Below are positions 46,714 through 54,795 of a stretch of 64,000 nt of DNA, piece after piece. The notes beneath the pieces were generated by a model, which saw nothing but the letters and a program-made list of their open reading frames with translations, had not been told where the DNA came from and made no database searches. The translations under genes were made by a program, and so were the position numbers. Position 1 is the first letter of the stretch, and every line of letters starts with the position of its first letter. The stretch lies in contig NZ_JAILYN010000002.1 in the NCBI RefSeq assembly GCF_019795155.1, positions 124,001 through 188,000 of the forward strand, in the 5' to 3' direction. The stretch comes from Marinobacterium arenosum (lineage in GTDB: Bacteria; Pseudomonadota; Gammaproteobacteria; Pseudomonadales; Balneatricaceae).

Positions 46714-47246
46714 GGCCAAACCGGCCTCGCCCGCTCTATAAGCTAAGGAACCTGCGAATGAGTCCCTTATGTTCTCTGCGGGCTCTAGAACGGCCAGATG
46801 CGCGAAAGGTAGCGAAGCGGAATGACGCGTCCTTTCCAAGCTGCCTGACAAAGCAGATGGCCGTTATAGAGCCCGCCCTCCGGGGCTTTCGGTGGTTCGG
46901 CACCCGGGCGATCAGAGCTCTGCGTTAACGATTTACGTCCGGCCGGTGCGCCGGGGACAACCAGTACGCCTGTAATCGTTGCCTTTATGCCCTTGCGTGT
47001 GGGTATTGATCTCTGACCGCTCCGAAAGCCAGAGGCCCAAGGGACTTGTTCGCAGGTTCCTAAGCCTGTTCCGCCCTCCCACCCAGCACCTACACTGAGA
47101 AAAGCGGCCTACTGCCATAATGCCGTTTGGTTCAGGTTATACCCATTTACGCCTGGTAGAGCGTGGCGGTTATGGAGCCCTGCCCTTCACGTAACCATGG
47201 AAGACAAGCGGCACAGTAGCGCTACGCAGACAGCACAGGGGGTTTT
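46672..47246. other. 575-bp gap between the radical SAM gene and purU
   Basis: No gene is visible. The stretch holds the tail of a 14-bp tandem repeat, the second MITE-like element, and a segment (about 47165-47185) with GGTTATGGAGCCCTGCCCTTC that resembles part of the element's interior. The purU promoter should lie in its last 180 bp but is not clear. Confidence 0.6.
46748..47059. mobile_element. MITE-like element, copy 2 (312 bp), inverted relative to copy 1
   Basis: The terminal inverted repeats are GAACCTGCGAA and TTCGCAGGTTC with further matching inside. The element is flanked on both sides by CTAAG (46743-46747 and 47060-47064), consistent with a 5-bp target duplication. It shares the interior of the 219-bp copy at 34654, including TCAATACCCACACGCAAGGG read on the minus strand. 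It also carries about 95 extra bases that form their own hairpin (GGGCTCTAGAACGGCCA / TGGCCGTTATAGAGCCC). It has no coding capacity, so any mobility needs a transposase from elsewhere. Confidence 0.78.
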
Positions 47247-48107
47247 ATGAATAACGACTGCTGGATCCTGACCGCCCAATGCCCCAGCCGGCTGGGCACC
47301 GTCGATGCGGTAACCGACATGCTGTTTCACGGTGGCCATTACATTACCGATCTACACTCATTCGACGACCGGCTCAGCAACCGGTTCTTTATCCGCGCCG
47401 AGTTTCGCCCCTCCGAGCCACTGGACGAAGCCGACTTCCGGGCCCGGTTTGCGGAGCGGGCCGGCAAATTCGAGATGGAATGGGAGCTGACCACCGCCAG
47501 CCACCGGCCGAAAGTGCTGATCATGGTGTCGAAGTTCGACCACTGCCTGAACGATCTGCTGTACCGCTACCGTACCGGCCAGTTGCAGATCGAGATTCCG
47601 GCGATCATCTCCAACCACCCGGACCTGAGGCCGCTGGCCGAGTGGCACAAGATCCCCTACCACCACCTGCCGATCACGCCGGAAAGCAAGGCCGAACAGG
47701 AAGCGAAGGTATGGCAGCTGATCCAGGATTGCGGTGCCGAACTGGTGGTGCTGGCGCGCTACATGCAGGTGCTGTCGCCACAGATGTGCGACCGTCTGAC
47801 CGGCTGGGCGATCAACATCCACCACTCGCTGCTGCCCGGCTTCAAGGGCGCCCGCCCCTACCACCAGGCCTATCAGAAAGGGGTCAAACTGGTCGGCGCC
47901 ACCGCCCACTACGTCAACAACGATCTGGACGAAGGGCCGATCATCGCCCAGGGGGTCGAAGTGGTCGATCACGCCCACTATCCGGAGGACCTGGCCTCCA
48001 AGGGCCAGGATATCGAGTGCGGCACCCTGGCCCGGGCGGTACGCTACCACGTCGAGCGGCGGGTATTCCTGAACGGCACCCGCACGGTGGTTTTCGACGC
48101 CGGTTGA
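47247..48107 (+). CDS. purU: Formyltetrahydrofolate deformylase
   Basis: Hydrolyses 10-formyl-THF to formate and THF, balancing one-carbon pools. The 286 residues comprise an N-terminal ACT domain (about 1-85, WILTAQCPSRLGTVDAVTDMLF) and a C-terminal formyltransferase domain with the catalytic Asn/His/Asp set (INIHHSLLPGFKGARPYHQAY, GATAHYVNNDLDEGPIIAQ). AGGGGG lies 7 nt before the start. Confidence 0.95.
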   Translation: MNNDCWILTAQCPSRLGTVDAVTDMLFHGGHYITDLHSFDDRLSNRFFIRAEFRPSEPLDEADFRARFAERAGKFEMEWELTTASHRPKVLIMVSKFDHCLNDLLYRYRTGQLQIEIPAIISNHPDLRPLAEWHKIPYHHLPITPESKAEQEAKVWQLIQDCGAELVVLARYMQVLSPQMCDRLTGWAINIHHSLLPGFKGARPYHQAYQKGVKLVGATAHYVNNDLDEGPIIAQGVEVVDHAHYPEDLASKGQDIECGTLARAVRYHVERRVFLNGTRTVVFDAG

Positions 48108-48153
48108 GGCCGAAGCCGCTCAGCCTGGCTGAGCGGCATTTCGGGCAATCAGA

Positions 48154-49398
48154 TCAAACCAACGTGTTACCGATCAACCAGACACCGGCGTAGCCGACGC
48201 TGTAGGCCAGCAGCAGCAGGTGCAGGAAGCGCATATAGCTGATGAAGCTGAGCTGGGCGATTTTGCTCATCGCGATCACCCCGGCCGCCGAACCGACGAT
48301 CAACAACGAGCCGCCGACGCCGGTAGCGTAGGTCAGGCAGAGCCAGTCCGCCTTGCTCATCTCAACGCCGGATTTCAGGATCGCCGCGGTCAGCGGCACG
48401 TTGTCGACCATCGCCGACAGCAGGCCGACCAGGTAGTTGGCCGCCCAAACCGGCAGCTCATGATAGAGCAGCGGCAGCGAATCCAGCACCCGCAGCTCCT
48501 TCAGCATCCCCACCAGCAGCAACACGCCGAGGAAGAACAGCAGGGTGTCGAACTCGATCTCGCGGATGAATTCCAGGATGTTCTTACGCTCCGCCTTCTT
48601 GCGGTGCAGAAACTGGTAGCTGAGGAACATCACCGACAGGCCAAACAGGAAGGTCAGGACCGGCGGTACCCGGAAATAAACACTGAGCAGCAGCGTATTG
48701 CCGATGGTCAATACGAACAGCAGCGCCAGCAGCTTATCGCTGCCGGAGATCGGTCGGCGGAACTTGGGCAGTTCCAGCTCGCCACTGCTACCGCGAACCA
48801 GGCAGGCCAACAGCACGAACACCCCCGCCAATGCCGCAGGGATCAACAGGAACAGATCGGTGATGCCTACCTTACCGGCCAGGAAGATCATCAGCGTGGT
48901 GACGTCACCGGTGATCAGCGCAACACCGCCGGAGTTGACTGCGAACACCAGCAGCGCGGCAAACTTCAATAGCTGTTTATCGGACAGCTGCAGCGATGAC
49001 AGCAACGACAGCATGATCAGCGAGGCGGTGATGTTGTCCGCCAGCGAACTGAACAACAGCGCCAGCAACGCCATCAGCACCATCAAACGACGCTGACTCA
49101 GCTGGCCCGGCAACAGCCGGTAAACCACCTGGGTGATCAGGCCCTGCTGGTTCAGATAGGCGACGAAAGTCATTGCCGCCATCAGGAACAACCAGAGTGT
49201 GGCGATGTCGAGCAGGTTCTCATTCAGGCTGTGCTGAATAGCCGCCGCATCGACGCCCTGCTCGGGAAAGATGAACGCCAGAATCCAGACCAACGTACCG
49301 AGGAACAGGCTGGTCTTGGCCTTGTTTACGTGCACGATATCCTCGATCACGATCAGCAGAAACGCCAACGCGATCAGGCACAGCAGCAGTGTGTGCAT
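48154..49398 (-). CDS. nhaD: Na+/H+ antiporter NhaD
   Basis: Inner-membrane Na+(Li+)/H+ antiporter of the NhaD/arsenite-permease-related group, frequent in marine bacteria. The 414 residues form about 12 helices, with ALADNITASLIMLSLLSSL-like and DNVPLTAAILKSGVEMS as the two conserved half-site motifs and NSGGVALITGDVTTLMIFLAGKVG. I chose the ATG at 49398; it lacks a good ribosome site. A GTG 16 codons upstream is possible but lies in a structured leader. Confidence 0.92.
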   Translation of the reverse strand: MHTLLLCLIALAFLLIVIEDIVHVNKAKTSLFLGTLVWILAFIFPEQGVDAAAIQHSLNENLLDIATLWLFLMAAMTFVAYLNQQGLITQVVYRLLPGQLSQRRLMVLMALLALLFSSLADNITASLIMLSLLSSLQLSDKQLLKFAALLVFAVNSGGVALITGDVTTLMIFLAGKVGITDLFLLIPAALAGVFVLLACLVRGSSGELELPKFRRPISGSDKLLALLFVLTIGNTLLLSVYFRVPPVLTFLFGLSVMFLSYQFLHRKKAERKNILEFIREIEFDTLLFFLGVLLLVGMLKELRVLDSLPLLYHELPVWAANYLVGLLSAMVDNVPLTAAILKSGVEMSKADWLCLTYATGVGGSLLIVGSAAGVIAMSKIAQLSFISYMRFLHLLLLAYSVGYAGVWLIGNTLV

Positions 49399-49543
49399 AA
49401 TGTTCGCTAACCATTTTTTTGTTATTGGGGGGTGTGCAGCCGGCACCGGTCCATCCGCAGGGATGCCTCGCCATGATCATGGCAAGCACCCGGCCCACTT
49501 GGATGGTCTGGTGGTCACGAGCCGCTGCAGCGGGACGATTATA
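49399..49543 (-). promoter_or_regulatory. nhaD promoter and potentially structured leader
   Basis: On the minus strand TATAAT (49538-49543) is a perfect -10 with a poor -35, predicting an RNA start near 49531 and a leader of about 133 nt. Inside it GGGTGCT (49485-49491) can pair with GGCATCC (49461-49467) around the palindrome GCCATGATCATGGC (49470-49483). A G/C-rich segment (ACCGGTGCCGGC) follows, and then an A-rich single-stranded run up to the start codon, which has no clear ribosome site. Confidence 0.5.
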
Positions 49544-49661
49544 CGCCTGTTTTCCGCACTGCAGCAGCCGCTATTGGCAGGAGTATTATTACACTCTCGA
49601 ACTAGCCGATACTTTCACCCAATGGCCCAATTTTTCTGAAAAAGGGTTGCTTTACAGCAGG

Positions 49662-51608
49662 CTAAGCCAGCTCGGTTTCCTTTGTTTCAGCACGCTGGCG
49701 ACTGACGAACTCGGTCTGCCGACCATCCGCCTGCAGTACCGACACCTCGACCGGCCGCCCCTGCCGATCCAGCTGCAACAGACCTATGCCGTTGCCGTTG
49801 AGCAATCGCGCCTCGCCATTGCCAACCGGCCGGCGCGCCTTGATGCGCATCTGGCGCCGCTTGGTAAACCAGTTCAATGGCGAGCGACTGCTATAAAGTG
49901 CGCTATTGATGCGGTCGAACCAACGCAACAACCGACGGGGAAACTCGTTCTTCAGGCCACTGCAGGTGATCTGCCAGATTGCCGGGCTGTTCTTGCGCCG
50001 GCGCAGGCGGATGTCGTAGGCAAAGGAGTAATGCACGTCGCCGGACAGGATTACGAAATGCTGTGGCGTTTTCGGGTGGCTGAAGATATTCAGGATCACG
50101 TTGGCGGAGCCGGGATGTGCCATCCAGTTTTCGGCGTCCACCAGCAGCGCATGGCCGAAGTAGGTAAACATCCGCTGCACCGTCTCGATCAGCTTGACGC
50201 CGAAGATCGGCGCCGGCGACACCAGCAGCACCGCCGGCTCGCCGATCAGTTCCTGTTGCAGTTCCGACAGCGCCTCCCAGTCCATCAGGCCGGACGGCTT
50301 GGCGGCGCTGCTCTCCGACCACCAACGGCGGGTACGGGTATCCAGCACCACCATCTTCGGTTGGCTCGGCACGCTGTAGCCCCAGCCATCGAATTCCAGC
50401 AGAACATCGATCAGCTGGTCCTGCGGCGCTTTCTCCGGCCGCTGGAAATAGCGCTGCAGCTGGCTGATAAAGGTGGCGTCGAACCGCTCCGGATCGTTGC
50501 CCCAGCCCTGGCACAGCCAATAGCCTATCAGCGCATTGCCGATGATTCGGCGCGAGAATGGATGGTTGTAGGCGGTCTCCTCCCAGCCGCGGGTCAGGTT
50601 CCAGTCGTCGGTGATATCGTGGTCGTCAAAGATCATGTAGACCGGCAGCTGCGCCATTAACCGCTGCACCTGCGGCAGCCCCTCGGCGAAGCGCTTGATC
50701 TCCCGCTGCTCGTTCAGGAAGCGCTGGCGGTTGTCGTCCGGCACCCGCTCCAGCGCCGTATCGATCCGTTGCCAGAGCACCGGCGACCAGACCAGCAGGT
50801 ACATGGCGATCACCTCGGCCAGGGTGATCAGATGGTTATGGGCGGAGTCGCTGGTGAAGATCGGCTTGCGCACCCCTGCGAAGAAGCGGTCCTCCAGCGT
50901 GGCGCTGGCCTTGTCGTGGGGCAGCAGCTCTTCGCGCCGGTAGTAGCAGTGCTCGCTGGCCTGCAATGCTGCGCTATCCGCTACCAGCGCACCGTCCAGC
51001 TGCTCCGGCCAAAGCCCCAGCAGCTCGATGGTCCGGTGGATTGCCACCAACATCGGCCCGGCGACATCGTCGGCGTAGATCTGGTCGCCCGACATCATCA
51101 GCAGTGCCGGCCGCGTCTCCTCGCCGGCCTGCGCCAGGGCCAGTTGGCGGTCCGCCTGCAGCAGTGCGTCCTCGCCCGGATAGTGGGGTTTGCGGCAGGA
51201 GCCGTGCAACAGCCGATCGAGCCGGCTTTTCAGCATCAGGCTGGGCCGCTGCTGGCCATCGTAGAGCAGCCAGGGCTGCAGATCGGCCAGCCCCCGCTCC
51301 CCCTCGGCGGTGTCGAGCCGCAGGTCGTACTCGAACAGACAACCTGCATCCAATGGCTGGTCGAACGGCAGCCGGATCAGGTGGATATAAGCCCGCTCGC
51401 CGACCGCGATCAGCTCGGTATTGGCCGGCTCCAGCGGCGTACTCTGGAACGGTTCCGCGTCGCCGGGCCGGTACAGCTCGGCACGGATCGTCAACGGCCG
51501 CGAACCGACCAGCCAGAGCGCCAGTTGCTGCTGGCTCAGGCGGCGGACGATGGGGCCGGCGAGGATATCGGGTAGTGTGGCGGTGGAACTATCGGCGGAC
51601 TGGGGCAC
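49662..51608 (-). CDS. PhoD-like metallophosphatase
   Basis: A 648-residue protein of the PhoD-like alkaline phosphatase group, without a signal peptide, so probably cytosolic. Metal-site motifs are MMSGDQIYADDVAGP (about 170), YMIFDDHDITDDWNLTRGW (about 325) and ILSGDVHYSFAYD (about 530). Such intracellular members are poorly characterised; the substrate is not known. It is followed by nhaD on the same strand, but a 264-bp gap with its own promoter separates them. Confidence 0.87.
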   Translation of the reverse strand: MPQSADSSTATLPDILAGPIVRRLSQQQLALWLVGSRPLTIRAELYRPGDAEPFQSTPLEPANTELIAVGERAYIHLIRLPFDQPLDAGCLFEYDLRLDTAEGERGLADLQPWLLYDGQQRPSLMLKSRLDRLLHGSCRKPHYPGEDALLQADRQLALAQAGEETRPALLMMSGDQIYADDVAGPMLVAIHRTIELLGLWPEQLDGALVADSAALQASEHCYYRREELLPHDKASATLEDRFFAGVRKPIFTSDSAHNHLITLAEVIAMYLLVWSPVLWQRIDTALERVPDDNRQRFLNEQREIKRFAEGLPQVQRLMAQLPVYMIFDDHDITDDWNLTRGWEETAYNHPFSRRIIGNALIGYWLCQGWGNDPERFDATFISQLQRYFQRPEKAPQDQLIDVLLEFDGWGYSVPSQPKMVVLDTRTRRWWSESSAAKPSGLMDWEALSELQQELIGEPAVLLVSPAPIFGVKLIETVQRMFTYFGHALLVDAENWMAHPGSANVILNIFSHPKTPQHFVILSGDVHYSFAYDIRLRRRKNSPAIWQITCSGLKNEFPRRLLRWFDRINSALYSSRSPLNWFTKRRQMRIKARRPVGNGEARLLNGNGIGLLQLDRQGRPVEVSVLQADGRQTEFVSRQRAETKETELA

Positions 51609-51677
51609 GGCAGGGTCCTGTATCGATCAACATGCCCTGCCACCATACCGAAAGCCGCCGCCATTCGGCAATCGGCA

Positions 51678-52259
51678 TCAACTGGCACGGATCAGCCGGG
51701 CCCGGTCGACATGCTCGTAGATCTGGTCACGGTAATCGAGCACGCTGAGCTCCTCGTAGCGCAGCACGTTACCGCTGAGGTCCAAGAGCGAGGAAAATCG
51801 AACCATCGGCACTTCGTCTTCGAGAAACGGCGAGTGCAGGATACCGAAGGTGGTGGAGCCCTTCTCGGCGGTCACCTCGATCCGCTTGGCATCGGCTGCC
51901 ACTTCGCCGCCGGCCATCACCGCCACACCGTTCGGTACCACGAACTGGCGCACCACCAGCTGCTGCAAGGGCATCCACAACCAGTAGCCGGTTTCCTGAT
52001 AGAGCGGGCTCAGGTCGTCTTCCCGACTGAGCCGGCTCCAGTACTGCAGACCGTAAACCTTCTGCGGCCCGTTCTGCACCGAGGGAATCGCACTGAACGT
52101 CAGCTCCTCCCGGTAAGGTGTTTCCAGGGTACCGTCGGGCGTCGGCGCCAAGTCCAGGCCACTGCCGATCCAGGTGCCCACCAATGCCGACAACGGCCCC
52201 AGGTCCACATCCACTTCCGGATGGTGCTCCACTGCCAGCAACTTAATGGTTTTGGCCAT
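51678..52259 (-). CDS. Haem-binding beta-barrel (nitrobindin/THAP4-like) protein
   Basis: A 193-residue protein matching the haem-binding beta-barrel family: LGPLSALVGTWIGSGLDLAPTPDG at the start of the barrel, and YRDQIYEHVDRARLIR at the end. Related nitrobindins bind ferric haem and react with NO or peroxynitrite; a haem ligand is not certain here. The ATG at 52259 has AGGAG 8 nt upstream. Confidence 0.78.
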   Translation of the reverse strand: MAKTIKLLAVEHHPEVDVDLGPLSALVGTWIGSGLDLAPTPDGTLETPYREELTFSAIPSVQNGPQKVYGLQYWSRLSREDDLSPLYQETGYWLWMPLQQLVVRQFVVPNGVAVMAGGEVAADAKRIEVTAEKGSTTFGILHSPFLEDEVPMVRFSSLLDLSGNVLRYEELSVLDYRDQIYEHVDRARLIRAS

Positions 52260-52391
52260 AATGCATACTCCTTTCACAATCGACCGCTTGAACAGACCGC
52301 GCCGCATCCCGGTGATCACCGTGCGACACATAGACTACAAGATAGACGTGTCAGTCCCGGTTCAGCCAATCGGGTTGTTTCGGCGGCAAGA

Positions 52392-52415
52392 GTCGCTCGC
52401 GGAGCGAACTGCTAC
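52392..52415 (+). repeat. 24-bp extragenic repeat, one of four copies
   Basis: The core GTCGCyCkCGGAGCG followed by rrCTGCTAC occurs at 12309-12332 (+), 52392-52415 (+), 52519-52542 (-) and 52933-52956 (-). Each has an internal GCYCGC/GCGRGC stem. At the last two sites a plus-strand variant (52565-52588 and 52979-53002) keeps the GTCGC and GCTGCT ends, giving head-to-head pairs like BIME elements. Confidence 0.75.
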
Positions 52416-52440
52416 AGAATGTAGGTCCGGCCGGGTAGGT

Positions 52441-52588
52441 CCGGCCGGCCAAACGCCGCCAGGCGTTTTCAACCGCCGGTGGCGGTGGCGCCCCGGGGAC
52501 GCCCTACTGGCTCCTGCCGTAGCAGCCCGCTCCGAGGGCGACATCCACGGACTACGGCAAACTTGTCGCGGTCTGAGCCCGCTGCTAC
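52441..52588. repeat. 148-bp direct repeat, copy A (copy B at 52855-53002)
   Basis: Copies A and B are about 90% identical over their whole length, start with (c/t)GGCCGGCC next to 14-bp tandem units, and end with the paired 24-bp repeat variant. The spacing is 414 bp. The block around one copy seems to have been duplicated as a unit. Confidence 0.75.
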
Positions 52589-52790
52589 ATGAGGAAGCCG
52601 CAAGCGGCACGCAGCCGGTCGAACCGGATAGCCCGGCACGGTGCCGGTTGATTCGGAGTGTCCCGCTACTATTGGGGAGGGCAGGTTTCCTGATGATCCG
52701 TAGATACCAGGCCACAACAGCCTTTTATAGCCCTTGTGGCTGGCGCTCCTGCTGGTTCTTCACCATGCCAATGTAGGGCCGGACCTAGCC

Positions 52791-52860
52791 GGGTAGGCCC
52801 GGCCGGGTAGGTCTGGCCGGGTAGGTCTGGCCGGGTAGGTCTGGCCGGGTAGGTCTGGCC
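52791..52860. repeat. 14-bp minisatellite, five units
   Basis: GGGTAGGTCTGGCC is repeated exactly four times (52805-52860), preceded by one variant unit (GGGTAGGCCCGGCC). Two units of a close relative (GTAGGTCCGGCCGG) sit at 52421-52448, before copy A of the 148-bp duplication. Confidence 0.85.
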
Positions 52861-53002
52861 GGCCGAACGCCGACAGGCGTTTTCAACCGCCGGTGACGGT
52901 GGCACCCCGGGTGGCGCCCTACAGGCCCTGCCGTAGCAGCCCGCTCCGAGGGCGACATCCACGGACTACGGCCACCTTGTCGCGGTCAGAGCCCGCTGCT
53001 GC
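52855..53002. repeat. 148-bp direct repeat, copy B
   Basis: Second copy of the segment at 52441-52588. It begins inside the last unit of the 14-bp array and ends 28 bp before the terminator of the 62-residue gene. Confidence 0.75.
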
Positions 53003-53026
53003 GAAGAAATTACCGGGGGTAAAAAT

Positions 53027-53055
53027 GAAAAACGCCGCAAATGCGGCGTTTTCGG
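53027..53055 (-). terminator. Terminator of the 62-residue gene
   Basis: AACGCCGC / GCGGCGTT (53031-53038 and 53043-53050) is a perfect 8-bp stem with an AAAT-type loop; on the minus strand it is followed by TTTCATTTTT. Confidence 0.87.
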
Positions 53056-53076
53056 GATGTCGGTGAGTGGAATTAC

Positions 53077-53265
53077 TCAGTGCAGGTTATCGTACTTCTT
53101 ACAGATGGCAGCCAACTTCGGTTGGATCTCCAGCGGCGCATAGGCCATTGCCTGTTCGAATAACTCCCGGTTTGCTTCGGACAGACGTTCCTCTTCGCTC
53201 ATGGCGGAGAGTTTCTGCATCGCTTCGATGAACTTCGGGTGGGTCGTGGTGCTGTTCTGAGTCAT
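53077..53265 (-). CDS. Small helical protein of unknown function
   Basis: A 62-residue protein (MTQNSTTTHPKFIEAMQKLSAMSEEERLSEANREL..) predicted to be largely helical with no signal or membrane segment. It has a clean terminator and GGAGGGCCC-type ribosome site before the ATG, so it is likely real. I do not recognise a characterised family. Confidence 0.65.
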   Translation of the reverse strand: MTQNSTTTHPKFIEAMQKLSAMSEEERLSEANRELFEQAMAYAPLEIQPKLAAICKKYDNLH

Positions 53266-53397
53266 GGCTGGGCCCTCCGAACTGTTGGCGCGAGGGCAGA
53301 CCGACAGGCCTGCCCGTTAAGATAACGCCATTCTAGCAGCGCCCCCGGCAGAACAACAGTCCGCAAGGATGCTGCGGCACAACCTTTGCTAAGCCTT

Positions 53398-53955
53398 CTA
53401 GATAGAGCGGCGGAACTGGTGCCAGCGGTGTAGCCAGGCCACCAGCCAATGTGGTGCCGCCTCACCGGTACCAACCGCTTTCAGCAGCGGATGACGTTCT
53501 ACCACCCGTTCGACCACCTCTTCCTGTTCCGGCTCCACGTCGACGAAGAAGATATGCTTGCCGGATTTCAATAACCGCTTGAAGCGGCGGAAGTGGGCAT
53601 TGCGGCGCTGGACGCCCAGAAAACCACCCTCCCAGGTACTGAAGCCCAGAATAATCACCGCCAGGAAGATAAAGGGTATCCAGCCGGCGGCAGTCTCAGT
53701 CCAGCCCAGCAGGTAAGCGCCGCCCAATACCAGCATCGACAGCGCCACGCCGATAACGGCGCCGATCTCACCGGAATGCACCGCATCGTTCTTCATAAAG
53801 GATGTAACTTCGTGCAGGTGTTTATGATGGTCGACCTCGGCATCCCGCTCGCTGAGCAGGTGGATCTGTTCGGAATTGATGCCACTGGACTCCAGTTCCT
53901 GTTCCACGATTTCGACATCGTCGAGGTTATCGGTGACGTAGTAGTGCCGGTTCAT
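53398..53955 (-). CDS. Conserved membrane protein of unknown function
   Basis: A 185-residue protein. Its soluble N-terminal part begins MNRHYYVTDNLDDVEIVEQELESSGINSEQIHLLSERDAEVDHH, followed by two membrane helices (about 65-85 and 90-112) and a basic C-terminal tail. Proteins with the RHYYvTDNLDDle start occur in Pseudomonas and relatives and are sometimes labelled as NAD/FAD-utilising, without evidence. The ATG at 53955 has GGAGG 7 nt upstream. Confidence 0.75.
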   Translation of the reverse strand: MNRHYYVTDNLDDVEIVEQELESSGINSEQIHLLSERDAEVDHHKHLHEVTSFMKNDAVHSGEIGAVIGVALSMLVLGGAYLLGWTETAAGWIPFIFLAVIILGFSTWEGGFLGVQRRNAHFRRFKRLLKSGKHIFFVDVEPEQEEVVERVVERHPLLKAVGTGEAAPHWLVAWLHRWHQFRRSI

Positions 53956-54099
53956 GACACACCTCCAATCGCTTGCGGTCTGTCCCTCCTGTCCTGCACC
54001 GTAACCGCGCAGCTGCTCACAACGGCGGACTACGGCATGTTCCACTTTTGACCTCTGTTTAGCATAGCACCGCCTGGGCAAATACAGCGGCCACGCCGA

Positions 54100-54672
54100 T
54101 TACAGATAGGACTGCAGCAGTTGTCGTGCCAGCTGCTTGCCGCGCTGTGCCGCGCCCAGATCATTCTGCACATGGGCCTGCACCGTGGCTCCCTCCTTCA
54201 GCAGACATATCGATTCACTCAGCGCCAGACGTTGCCGGTCGTCGATGGCCAGCGGTTGCAACCGGTCTGCGATCAGTTGGACGACGCGAAGCTTGTGACT
54301 CTGGCACTGACGATGAACCGGGTGCTCGGGGTCGCCGTACTCGCCGCAGACATTGATAAAGAAACAGCCACGGAAGTCGGTCAGCGCATCGACCCGATCG
54401 TTGAACCAGTCATCCAGCGCATCGAACAGTGCCTCGACCACCTCGATGCCGTTCCGGGCTGCAGCCAACCGGGAAGCCAGCCAGTCGTAGTAGCGCTCGT
54501 CCCGGTAGGCGACCACCGCGGCCAGCAACTCCTCCTTGCTGGAGAAGTGGTGATAGAGGGTTTTCTTGGCGATACCCGATGCCTGGAGTATCTGGTTGAT
54601 CCCCACTGCCGCGACGCCATGCGCGTAAAACAGCGCAAAAGCGGTCTCGACCAATTGCTGTCGTTTGTCCAT
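54100..54672 (-). CDS. TetR-family transcriptional regulator
   Basis: A 190-residue repressor-type protein. The N-terminal helix-turn-helix lies at about 8-50 (LVETAFALFYAHGVAAVGINQILQASGIAKKTLYHHFSSKEELLAAV), and the C-terminal ligand domain is of the YcdC/NemR-like size. It diverges from the HPP-family gene across a 123-bp region holding two 18-bp palindromic operators, so it most likely represses both. The ligand is unknown. Confidence 0.9.
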   Translation of the reverse strand: MDKRQQLVETAFALFYAHGVAAVGINQILQASGIAKKTLYHHFSSKEELLAAVVAYRDERYYDWLASRLAAARNGIEVVEALFDALDDWFNDRVDALTDFRGCFFINVCGEYGDPEHPVHRQCQSHKLRVVQLIADRLQPLAIDDRQRLALSESICLLKEGATVQAHVQNDLGAAQRGKQLARQLLQSYL

Positions 54673-54704
54673 CGAGACTCCTCAAAGTGCCTTTCCACGC
54701 CATG

Positions 54705-54762
54705 TTGACAGCAGTAGACCGACCTGTCTACCATACAGACCAAGGTAGACAGATCGGTCTAC
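54705..54762. promoter_or_regulatory. Divergent control region with two TetR-type operators
   Basis: Two 18-bp sites, GTAGACCGACCTGTCTAC (54714-54731) and GTAGACAGATCGGTCTAC (54745-54762), are each palindromic with GTAGAC/GTCTAC arms and are near-perfect inverted copies of each other, 13 bp apart. A plus-strand promoter, TTGACA (54705-54710) with TACCAT (54729-54734) after 18 nt, drives the HPP gene. The first operator lies in its spacer and -10, where bound repressor would block polymerase. Confidence 0.8.
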
Positions 54763-54795
54763 CTCTATTCAACATTTTTCACTGGGAGCCGTTTT

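Larger units (their letters stand above)
52260..53076. other. 817-bp gene-free block made of interspersed and tandem repeats
   Basis: Contains three copies of a 24-bp element (plus paired variants), a 148-bp direct duplication and a 14-bp tandem array, all described separately. Open frames inside it are repeat translations (such as a Pro/Gly/Thr-rich one at 52669-52962) and not genes. Confidence 0.75.

Noticed and set aside
46933-47118. 61-codon minus-strand frame inside the second MITE-like element
   Set aside because: It lies within the repeat, crosses its end and is not preserved in the other copy.
52791-52860. Possible CRISPR array from the 14-bp direct repeats
   Set aside because: Units are contiguous with no spacers and are too short; no cas genes are present. 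It is a minisatellite.
52669-52962. Proline/glycine-rich 97-codon frame on the minus strand in the repeat block
   Set aside because: It is a translation of the tandem repeats (repeated PxRPTRPDLPGQTY-type words) and has no ribosome site.
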